DNA of 15,859 nucleotides from Hemicentrotus pulcherrimus (lineage: Eukaryota; Echinodermata; Echinoidea; Camarodonta; Strongylocentrotidae), in contig BEXV01000583.1 in the NCBI GenBank assembly GCA_003118195.1, positions 65,261 to 81,119 on the forward strand, read 5' to 3'. Shown here piece by piece: positions 11,201 through 15,516 of this stretch (position 1 is its first letter; each line of letters starts with the position of its first letter). The notes under the pieces were generated by a model. That model made no database searches and was not told the DNA's origin. It was given only the letters and a program-made list of their open reading frames with translations. Made by a program: the position numbers and the translations under genes.

Positions 11201-14200
11201 AATTCAGTAGCTTCCTCCTTTAGTGCTGAGTGTATCCCCATAATAAATGGGGTCGGCGTACTCAGGACCTCGATCAGTGCAGCAGGCAGTACTGGTATGT
11301 AGACATAACTGAAACAAGAACAAGACAGTGAAAAGGGATTATTGAGTACTTGCGAATAAATTACATAAATGACACTAATATATACTTTGGGAATGTATCA
11401 TTACCAGTATAAGTTATAAAGAAAGAATTCGCAAAATATTTGTGAAAAATGAATATAAGTTTCCCGGCAGCTGTGTTGGTGAAGGTAGCATAAAAACCAT
11501 ATTGTTCCAATGGTGAGAAAATACAAAAACCACCAAGATGATTCACAACTACAAAAACGACGGGGTGTAATGAAGACCAAGGTCCAATCAACAATTGTAT
11601 GTCCAAATATAAATGGAATAACGTCTGATTGCAGAGATTTTGATGGATTCTGAGCAAAGAAATTGTAGTGTTTTGCACTAAGAAAAGTTGTGGGACGTAA
11701 TGATCTGTGCATGCGCGGGCCATTTCTCATATTTTCTTGAACAAGAATTATGAAGTAAAATCATCCAATGTACACTATTATCATTACACTGAATGGGAAT
11801 ATTAAAATATCCAGGTATTCATAATTGGGACCATTTAGTGAGTCAAGGATTCATCTGGTGCCCGTTCTGCAAATCGGCAACACAGCACAAAAACACTCAG
11901 TGGCTTGTTTCAGCTCTCTCTAACTCTATATAGCAGCAAAATGAGCGCCTTGACAAATTCCTATTCTGCAAATTGGCAATAAAGAGCAAAAACAATCAGC
12001 GGCTTGCTTCAACCTCTTTCCTACCTGTATTTCAGTGGGAAGAGTAGTGAGATTAGCGCTCCGCACGCCTCGGTTAGTCTGGTGTAGCTCCGACAGTGAA
12101 ACATGATCTTCTGGTCAGTCACGGCAGCACAGAAGAGCGTGATGATGTTGTGAATACCTGTGTGAAAATAATATGGAGAATATTAAAGATGGATCTTTAA
12201 AGCGCCAGTGAACTGCGCCCTCTATATGCAAACAATGCCTAATTGGTGCCTGTTGGTCCCCCACGATCTCCCTTTTTTATGTTAACCACCTGTCAGCGAC
12301 CGTGCAGGGAGGTCAAATCCCCCCCCTGGCCAAACTAGTGCAGGCAGGCTTTAAATTTTAAAAATAATTATATATCTCGTTTCCCCCGGGAAGCCTCATC
12401 AGTATAAATACTGTTCTCCCTGAGGGCCCTGCAATCATACCATTACCCTGGCCTTATGATTCAGCATTCAATTAGTGAACAAATACAAAACAAAGAAAAT
12501 ATTACAAAATGTTTATGGTACAACCAATACATAAACACTGCTGGAAAAAAAAAATCTGATATTAGCAACAGAGAATCCTTCAAAGAACTCCTGTTAACAC
12601 AAAAAAAGGATTAAAAATTACAGAATTGTAACTTTTGTGCATATTTGTTTTTGCCAATTCCTTGGTTATTTGAGACTCAAATTATTACTGTAAAAATACA
12701 CACAATATTTCCGTGCAACTCAGTTGTGGTACACTAATAGTTGTGCTGAGACTCTAGACTTGTAGGCGTATTCACGTTTGTCACATTCACCAAGTCAACA
12801 ACTAAACAATGCTGTGGCACATGAATATCTTGTGTTCACCCTTAAGACAAGCAATGTTCACATATGACCTAACAAGTTGCTGAATGGGGAATGCACCCTT
12901 CATGTATGAAACGTGCTTTAGGAATCGTTTTTGGACAATATGTTTAATGCGACTGAACAATGCTGTGGGGTGTCAATACCTGGTTTACACTCTTAACAGG
13001 CCGTGTTCATACATGTTCATACCGTACTTACCAAGTTGCTATACGAGGAGAGCCACAGATGATCTTGAGACGGGCAAGGAATCACTGAGGGGCGGCTGCA
13101 AGGCTTGTCTGTCACCAGCTCCAATCGAGAATCGAACCTAGCAGCAGAAAGAAAATGATAAAAAATGCTAAAAAAACATCTGGGATAAAAAGATACAGTC
13201 AAACCTGTCAGTGTCTATAGCGACCGCCCAAAGGAAACACAAAAAGTGGTCTGTATAGACAGGTGGTTTTTATAGACCGATTGTCTTTATAGACAGGTGG
13301 TAACTATTAAAAGCAGGTTTGACTGTAGTTGTATTCATGAACGTTTCTACAAAGCCCGATTCTGAGAAAACTTTTTTTTTATGTTGAATGAAAAAAAATT
13401 TCCACCACGTCTATCAAATGTTAAAACAAATGCTATGATGCTTTGGCAAGTATACAGGAATAAGAAGAGATATTACCTAGTCTGCAGTCAGATTAAAAGG
13501 CGATTTGGACCTCATCTGTAATCTTTTTATTCTTTTCTGGAGGCATAACAATCTTATAAACATCCCTTAAACACAGATCCACCCCTGACAACCTATTCTT
13601 AGCCCCAAAGTATGCTTCCACCCTGCTAGCCAACAGTCCTGACATCAAAAGCTTGCTAAATCAAGAACCTTCTGAAGTTGGACACGACCAAGGATGTTTC
13701 CTTGGAGGGTCTCAGTCAAACGGCATCATCCCATCCCCACTACTGTCCAAACGACTCACTATGACCACTCTCTTACCGCCTCTCCTCAGTGCTTCACCCT
13801 TTTGGCCAATAGCCATGATATAACAAGCTTGCTTTAATACTCAGGAACCTTCCCGAATTGGACATGACCAAGGATGTTTCCTTGGAGGGTCTCAGTCACG
13901 CCGTATCCCCCCCCCTCCCCCCGCCCCAACCACTCTCCATGACCACCATCTTTCCCCTCTCCTAAGTGCTTCCTCCCTTTTGACAAAATGCCCTGAAAAA
14001 CAAGACAGTTTCATGTGGATCTCCTGAGAATAGCCAACATTTCCCTCACAACAGTATAATTCCCTCGCCACCACTAACCATGCAACTGTTTCCACACTTT
14101 TGACCAAACACCATGAAAAGTGGACCCCTTGGAAGTGGTACCTGTACATGTCGACAACCAAGAATGATTCCTTCCACTTCCCTTTCCCTCCAGTGTTTCT

Positions 14201-15516
14201 TCCTGTAAAGAGGACAAGATTCCTAACTGTGGACATCCTGGAGGAGGAACCCGGACATGACCAAGGATGTTTCCTTTGACAGCCTCTATTCAAAAATATC
14301 ATTCCCTTTCCCTACCCCCTTCCCCCTCCACCTTCCCCCTCCCCCTTCCCAGTGTTTCCTCCTTTTGAGAGGACAAGCTTCCTAAACTGCGGACCGCCTG
14401 TAAGTGGGACTTGGACATGGCAAAGGACGTTTCCTTCCGAAGGCTCAATTTCAAAATATCTTTCCCTTTCCCTCCTCCCCTTCCCCCAGTGTTTCCTCCT
14501 TTTGAGAGGACATGATTCCTTACCTGGAGGGGGAACCTGGACATGACCAAGAAAAGTTTTGATATACAGCCTCAATCTTAAAAAAAAAACTTCTTCTCCC
14601 TTCAGCTACACCCTCTCCCTTCCCTTACCCCCTCTCCCTTACCTAACCCCTTCCCTTTCCCCTTCTTCCCTCCAGTTTTTCCTCCTTTTGAGAGGACAAG
14701 ATTCCTTTACCTGTGGGCCTCCTGGGGGCGGAACCTGGACATGACCAAGGATGTTTCCTACCAGTGTCTCCATTTCCACTTCTATATTATCGACATAAAC
14801 AGTGTACATCAAACCCAGGCAGTTCTGAAGAAAAAAAACAGTCAAAATAATGATACACATTATGGAATTCAAACAAATGTCAGAAATTATATAGAAAACA
14901 GAGTTGCATTTTACTTCCATTAAAAAAAGAAGCCCTATTGAAAGAAGCCAAGATCCTAATAGGTGAGTTTTGAGAAAGCTCAGTCTACATTCAACAACTT
15001 TAACAGATAATATGAAGTGGCTAGTGTGGAGTTCCTGTACTGTGCATGTAGCATTCTATAACAAATTGAAATACCTCGATCATGATTGGCTTATTTTGCA
15101 TAAAGCTGCATTCTGTACGCAGTTTTTTCAATACACACAACTTATAGATTCTAGGTTTCAAAGTACTTTATTCTTGTGATCAAAGTTTTAAAACCCTAGA
15201 ACGTGGTTAGCTACAATGTTTGTTTGCGAAAAGCTGCATTCAACATGAACAAACATACCTTCAATGTTTCAAAGTACTCTAATCTCGATATGAGCGCAAG
15301 ACACTTGGGTGCAAACATGACTGTGTGTCTGATCAACTCCCCGTCCACCTCATCGTTCTCAACGTCGTCGGGTCGCGACGGGGTCGTGTTGACGATCTCG
15401 CTGAAGGTCAGGACTGCGCAGTAGTGGCGTCTGGCCTCGATGTCCGTCAGAACTGACACATGAAAGGTCGGGGGTTGAGCCTTGCTGGTGATCCTCCATC
15501 CTGCGGGCTGGCAAAA
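25..15516 (-). CDS. SBF1/SBF2: SET-binding factor / myotubularin-related 5/13-like protein, 11 internal exons, partial at both ends
   Basis: The spliced exons encode about 528 codons that follow the SBF1/SBF2 family without gaps: uDENN (exon A), cDENN (B-F), dDENN (G-I), then the linker and SBF2-type region (J-K). Recognisable stretches are [82 protein letters not shown] and [19 protein letters not shown]. All ten complete introns are GT-AG, with phases 0,0,1,2,0,0,0,0,0,0 in transcript order. Family knowledge: these are large cytoplasmic/endosomal proteins whose DENN domain acts as a Rab exchange factor (Rab21 for fly Sbf; Rab28 reported for mammals). Their C-terminal myotubularin phosphatase is catalytically dead and pairs with active myotubularins such as MTMR2; human SBF1/SBF2 defects cause CMT4B neuropathy. 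The first coding exon and the GRAM, myotubularin and PH parts lie outside the window. Exon C holds an in-frame TAG, so this copy is either defective or miscalled. SBF1 versus SBF2 cannot be decided; invertebrates usually have one gene. Confidence 0.93.
214..728 (-). other. intron J-K (515 bp)
   Basis: GT-AG, phase 0, with pyrimidine-rich acceptor side. No element is recognised. A short echo of the exon J end (TTTTGCAA at 613 and 732) may be a further donor-side duplication, but it is too short to call. Confidence 0.8.
729..869 (-). CDS. SBF1/SBF2: SBF exon J: linker after the DENN module (47 codons)
   Basis: Acceptor cacctgcag, donor gtgagt, phase 0/0. It encodes [20 protein letters not shown], then [20 protein letters not shown] and DDGLAKA. 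It matches the family's QKVPRPTEGSHLRVH..PFPEINEARV pattern (K.P.P..G...R....PFP..). The open frame continues upstream of the acceptor to 965, but that part has no family similarity and is intron. Confidence 0.9.
2222..2296. repeat. poly-T / poly-G tract with an ambiguous base
   Basis: A T-rich tract contains an N at 2248, then about 37 T and 11 G in a row. This is typical of low-quality sequence through a homopolymer, so lengths here are unreliable. Confidence 0.9.
2678..3042. mobile_element. long palindromic element, ~150-bp inverted arms
   Basis: The left arm 2678-2828 (starting AAGTGTGACGTCATC) pairs with the right arm 2894-3042 (reverse complement AAGCTGTGACATCATT) along almost its full length, with a roughly 65-bp spacer. 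Shared blocks include AGCATCAAAAATAATGTC and TGTTAAGTATTG. It is a foldback-type MITE. The family is not identified and no clean target duplication is visible. Confidence 0.8.
5202..5358. mobile_element. Tc1/mariner-like MITE, 157 bp
   Basis: The ends are CAGTCAAACCTG and CAGGTTTGACTG, flanked by TA on both sides (5200-5201 and 5359-5360). The inverted ends extend about 27 bp with the block TAGTGACCACC. Inside, GTGGTCTTTGTAGACAGGT and GTGATCTTTGTAGACAGGT repeat. It has no transposase, so it is non-autonomous. Confidence 0.82.
5655..5750. mobile_element. fragments related to the mariner-like MITE
   Basis: GTGGTCTTTAAAAGCAGGT looks like a right end of the 5202 and 13196 elements, and TACAGCAAAACCTGTACGTG, followed by AGACC, looks like a left end. 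Both are degenerate and no complete element can be drawn. Confidence 0.35.
5824..6036. mobile_element. possible MITE with AAGGCTTGTT ends
   Basis: AAGGCTTGTTTAGATG on the left is matched in reverse complement by AAGGCTTGTTCAGATGG on the right, with partial further pairing (CGCAG...TTTTTTG / TTTTTTGCCGCG). No clear target duplication is visible. The open frames across it have no family resemblance. Confidence 0.42.
6230..6860 (-). repeat. weak, diverged repeats near the exon I donor
   Basis: GCAGGTAAGG (6379), GCAGGTTAGG (6529), AAGGTAGATAC (6654) and TGTAGGTAAGG (6810) are each followed 10-25 bp later by a TGGCCT/TGGCTT/TAGCCTTCT block, and three are preceded by TTGCCCTG. Spacing is 125-156 bp. 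A possible fifth match is the exon I end (ATAGCCTCTCTGC). Divergence is high and alignment by eye is uncertain. Confidence 0.42.
6310..6345. repeat. perfect 10-bp inverted repeat
   Basis: CTGGGCAAGT and ACTTGCCCAG are separated by 16 bases, a potential stem-loop. It could be the ends of a small element or part of the surrounding diverged repeat. No function is implied. Confidence 0.5.
6873..6971 (-). CDS. SBF1/SBF2: SBF exon I: end of dDENN and following helix (33 codons)
   Basis: Acceptor ccttgtag, donor gtaagt, phase 0/0. It reads [20 protein letters not shown], then [13 protein letters not shown]. The spacing and the [15 protein letters not shown] pattern fit the family's KMIKHIRELAEQLFKNENP. 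Exon J continues ENP, which confirms the junction. The exon is too short and divergent to call alone; the call rests on frame continuity. Confidence 0.88.
6972..7497 (-). other. intron H-I (526 bp)
   Basis: GT-AG, phase 0. AT-rich single-copy sequence. I found no convincing duplicate of the exon H donor and no other feature. Confidence 0.8.
7498..7626 (-). CDS. SBF1/SBF2: SBF exon H: dDENN second part (43 codons)
   Basis: Acceptor ttttttcag, donor gttagt, phase 0/0. It encodes [20 protein letters not shown], then [20 protein letters not shown] and [17 protein letters not shown] is a nearly invariant SBF1/2 motif and the strongest single family identifier in the window. Confidence 0.95.
7627..8404 (-). 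other. intron G-H (778 bp)
   Basis: GT-AG, phase 0. About 500 bp at the donor side is CAT/CAC satellite. The acceptor-side 250 bp (7630-7890) has no recognisable feature. Confidence 0.85.
7896..8404. repeat. compound CAT/CAC/CGT trinucleotide satellite abutting the exon G donor
   Basis: Blocks of (CAT)n alternate with (CGT)n at about 7980-8000, (CAC)n near 8205-8225, and a roughly 56-bp higher unit (CATCACCCAAATCATCAACT near 8274 and 8330). The block reaches the splice donor at 8404, whose own sequence (gtatgatgat on the minus strand) is part of the repeat. Confidence 0.95.
8405..8596 (-). CDS. SBF1/SBF2: SBF exon G: dDENN first part (64 codons)
   Basis: Acceptor tgtactag, donor gtatga, phase 0/0. 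It starts [15 protein letters not shown] and contains [20 protein letters not shown], then [20 protein letters not shown]. It aligns closely with the family's [35 protein letters not shown]. The donor sits directly against a CAT/CAC satellite: the first intronic codon-sized units are already ATG/GAT repeats. Confidence 0.94.
8649..8827. mobile_element. palindromic MITE with GGGCCC ends, 179 bp
   Basis: The left end GGGCCCCTTTGCACAAAACT is matched on the opposite strand by GGGCCCGCGTTGCATAAAAC, both followed by TTACCAT. Inner inverted motifs (GGTAACTACCATGG / TTACCATGGTAGTT) make most of the element palindromic. No open frame. The transposon family was not identified. Confidence 0.72.
8991..9131. 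mobile_element. MITE-like element with CAGGGATG ends
   Basis: It starts CAGGGATGCCAGG and ends with the inverse of CAGGGATGTCAG. Flanks are TAT on both sides, a possible short target duplication. About 141 bp, no coding capacity. The ends resemble hAT-type termini, but the 8-bp duplication expected of hAT is not visible. Confidence 0.5.
9241..9717 (-). repeat. 43-bp minisatellite of the exon F 3' end and splice donor, 11 units
   Basis: GAATTGACTTACCATAGTA recurs at 9255, 9298, 9341, 9384, 9427, 9470, 9513, 9556, 9599, 9642 and 9685, exactly 43 bp apart. The last unit is the real exon F junction, so the exon end was the founder or an edge unit. Units are nearly identical; the ones from 9556 to 9642 carry most substitutions (e.g. 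TTACAGTTAAGA, GTACGTTC). Minus-strand reading of every unit contains ACTATG followed by GTAAGTCAATTC. Confidence 0.97.
9697..9810 (-). CDS. SBF1/SBF2: SBF exon F: end of cDENN (38 codons)
   Basis: Acceptor tcattacag, donor gtaagt, phase 0/0. It reads [20 protein letters not shown], then a segment ending NYELTM, and matches DVIIADLDGG..KIPECIHL of SBF1/2. DLDGG is the hallmark that ends cDENN. The final ~20 bases and the donor are repeated about every 43 bp through the following intron segment (9255-9696). The last seven codons overlap a potential hairpin that encloses the donor. Confidence 0.94.
9811..11199 (-). other. intron E-F (1389 bp)
   Basis: GT-AG, phase 0. Nearest exon E lie three diverged copies of a donor-adjacent unit (10810-11210); a LINE 3' relic lies at 10388-10735. 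The stretch 9815-10380 has no recognisable content. Confidence 0.85.
10388..10735 (+). mobile_element. 3' relic of a non-LTR retrotransposon (LINE), two nested tails
   Basis: Frame +, 10485-10595 reads [20 protein letters not shown], then a short tail and stop. [13 protein letters not shown] resembles the extreme C-terminus of jockey/CR1-type reverse transcriptases (FK..LKTHLF..AF). It is followed by an AT-rich UTR and GTGCTTAGAGACTTCGG ... AAGCACTTTATAAGC and an ATTATT tail (to about 10735). A second tail of the same kind (GTGCGTAGAGATG ... CTCTTTATAAGAAC, then ATTATT repeats) lies just upstream at 10390-10470, as if one copy inserted in the other's tail. Truncated and inactive. Opposite strand to SBF. 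Confidence 0.58.
10810..11210 (-). repeat. three diverged tandem units ending at the exon E donor
   Basis: TCATTCCATTTTAAAGACGA at 10841, TCATTGCATTTCAAAAACGA at 10953 and TCATTCCATTTTATAGAG at 11150 are each followed by a G run and a (T)TAATTTA or TCAATTTA end. The first two end ...AATTTAGGTCAGGA. The third ends ...AATTTACC, which is the exon E donor itself, then exon. A preceding ATAAAGCAAAATGGC / ATAAAGCATAATTGCC block supports units 2 and 3. In the upstream copies GT of the donor corresponds to CT. Confidence 0.68.
11200..11308 (-). CDS. SBF1/SBF2: SBF exon E: cDENN segment
   Basis: 109 bases, phase-2 start, phase-0 end, acceptor gtttcag, donor gtaaat. It encodes [20 protein letters not shown], then [17 protein letters not shown]. 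This corresponds to the family's [28 protein letters not shown]. The PYIP...LP...L...L..PTPF..G.HS pattern is the most conserved cDENN signature. Confidence 0.93.
11309..12024 (-). other. intron D-E (716 bp)
   Basis: GT-AG, phase 2. The donor side carries a 99-bp duplication (11855-12050). The rest, 11312-11855, is AT-rich with no recognisable feature; its open frames of 109-120 codons show no family similarity. Confidence 0.85.
11855..12050 (-). repeat. 99-bp tandem duplication including the exon D donor
   Basis: Plus-strand TTCTGCAAATCGGCAA at 11865 and TTCTGCAAATTGGCAA at 11964 start two copies that run in parallel. Both have GAGCAAAAACA/CAGCACAAAAACA, then TCAGNGGCTTGNTTCA, then a CT-rich run. 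The second copy crosses the exon D donor into exon sequence. The first aligns through the same point but has lost the donor (CTAACTC for CTACCTG). Confidence 0.75.
12025..12157 (-). CDS. SBF1/SBF2: SBF exon D: cDENN core
   Basis: 133 bases, phase-1 start and phase-2 end, with acceptor ttcacacag and donor gtagga. It completes Gly and reads [20 protein letters not shown], then [11 protein letters not shown] and a segment ending LLFPLKY. This matches the family's [20 protein letters not shown] ... LMFPLKYS. It is the hydrophobic cDENN core that contacts Rab in DENN structures (family knowledge). A ~99-bp duplicate of its 3' end and donor lies immediately downstream in the intron. Confidence 0.92.
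12158..13031 (-). other. intron C-D (874 bp)
   Basis: GT-AG, phase 1. The donor-side third holds a duplicate of the exon C end. The acceptor side (12170-12700) is unique sequence with short C and A runs, and I recognise no gene or element in it. Confidence 0.85.
12803..13055 (-). repeat. tandem duplication of the exon C 3' end, donor and intron start
   Basis: On the plus strand AACAATGCTGTGG occurs at 12805 and 12956, and ACAAGTTGCT or CCAAGTTGCT near 12872 and 13031. TGTTCA and CTTAA blocks lie in the same order between them. The offset is 151-159 bp. The second copy is the real exon C junction. In the first, the exon-like codons read ATT CAG CAA CTT G and are followed by TTAGG instead of GTAAGT. 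Confidence 0.72.
13032..13137 (-). CDS. SBF1/SBF2: SBF exon C: cDENN segment with an in-frame TAG
   Basis: Phase-0 start after acceptor tgctgctag, phase-1 end before donor gtaagt. The translation is [11 protein letters not shown], then a segment ending SSVALLV-stop-QL plus the first base of Gly. It aligns with the family's LFSLGAGDRQ ... TSVALLFQQLG, so the stop (TAG, 13039-13041) replaces the first Gln of the QQLG run. Frame is fixed on both sides: exon B ends in phase 0 and exon D starts with the two bases that complete Gly and continues [10 protein letters not shown]. Both flanks read perfectly, so this is a point nonsense change, a base error or an edited codon, not a wrong frame. Confidence 0.85.
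13039..13041 (-). other. SBF1/SBF2: in-frame TAG nonsense codon in SBF exon C
   Basis: Read on the minus strand, the codons are GTA TAG CAA CTT G. The equivalent position in SBF relatives is Gln. In the decayed duplicate of this exon end, the matching codon at 12880-12882 is CAG. This suggests CAG was ancestral and that one C-to-T change (G-to-A on the plus strand) made the stop. Confidence 0.8.
13138..14710 (-). other. intron B-C (1573 bp)
   Basis: GT-AG, phase 0. Most of it (13625-14710) is a degenerate array derived from the exon B donor region, strongly pyrimidine-rich on the plus strand. A mariner-like MITE lies at 13196-13325. The stretch 13330-13620 has no recognised content. Confidence 0.85.
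13196..13325. mobile_element. Tc1/mariner-like MITE, 130 bp
   Basis: It is bounded by CAGTCAAACCTG and its inverse CAGGTTTGACTG, with TA on both sides (13194-13195 and 13326-13327). This is the target duplication of Tc1/mariner elements. The interior repeats GTGGTCTGTATAGACAGGT-like motifs. It has no coding capacity. It is related to the copy at 5202-5358. Confidence 0.8.
13625..14765 (-). repeat. degenerate tandem array of the exon B 3' end plus donor, about 8 units
   Basis: Unit landmarks on the plus strand are CCTCCTTTTGAGAGGACA, then GATTCCT, then a GC-rich PPPGGPQ-coding core, then GGACATGACCAAGGATG and TTTCC. Clear units lie at about 14686-14760 (the real exon end), 14490-14575, 14350-14460, 14190-14300, 13785-13890 and 13620-13725. 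Weaker units lie at about 14085-14190 and 13960-14040. Spacing is about 100-200 bp, with C/T-rich spacers. Read in the exon frame, copies give [40 protein letters not shown] and [13 protein letters not shown], so about 60 bp of coding sequence was copied along with ~50 bp of intron. No copy has an exon B-like acceptor. Donor-like GTAAGG survives only in the 14490 unit. Confidence 0.85.
14711..14824 (-). CDS. SBF1/SBF2: SBF exon B: start of cDENN (38 codons)
   Basis: It encodes [20 protein letters not shown], then a segment ending PPPGGPQ. The acceptor is ttcttcag and the donor gtaaag, phase 0/0. [10 protein letters not shown] matches the family's CLGLIYTVYVDSL. The last 60 bases of this exon and its donor are the founder of a degenerate tandem array filling the next intron down to about 13625. 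[20 protein letters not shown] at the exon end is echoed in several array copies. Confidence 0.92.
14825..15258 (-). other. intron A-B (434 bp)
   Basis: GT-AG, phase 0. The part nearest exon A holds a decayed duplicate of the exon A end (described separately). The remainder (about 14830-15090) is AT-rich with nothing recognisable. Confidence 0.85.
15095..15290 (-). repeat. diverged tandem duplication of the exon A 3' end
   Basis: Two copies are about 110-128 bp apart on the plus strand. AAAGCTGCATTC occurs at 15102 and 15230, and TTTCAAAGTACT at 15156 and 15267, each with further partial matches on both sides. The second TTTCAAAGTACT is coding (LEYFETLK of exon A). The first lies inside the intron, with the donor replaced by non-donor sequence. 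Confidence 0.65.
15259..15516 (-). CDS. SBF1/SBF2: SBF exon A: most of the uDENN domain (86 codons)
   Basis: The exon begins [12 protein letters not shown] and ends [12 protein letters not shown]. It is flanked by acceptor ...ctttgcag and donor gtatgt, phase 0 at both ends. The motifs [28 protein letters not shown] and [13 protein letters not shown] are typical of SBF uDENN domains. The acidic insert around residues 48-60 (rich in D and E) matches the variable acidic loop of the family. It cannot be the first exon, because family members have about 40 residues (MA-LADYF... start) before this point, so the initiator Met lies beyond 15859. A decayed duplicate of this exon's 3' end lies in the next intron, near 15156. 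Confidence 0.93.

Noticed and set aside
11361..11730. Two overlapping minus-strand frames of 109 and 120 codons
   Set aside because: They overlap each other in different frames within intron D-E. Neither continues an SBF exon or shows a conserved motif.
13041..13046. Alternative exon C donor (GTATAG) that would remove the TAG
   Set aside because: It would leave exon C in phase 0, while exon D needs phase 1. The product shifts frame and drops the conserved QLG.
14299..14575. Gly/Lys/Glu-rich minus-strand frames
   Set aside because: They are readings of the exon B-derived array and its purine-rich spacers, not a separate gene.
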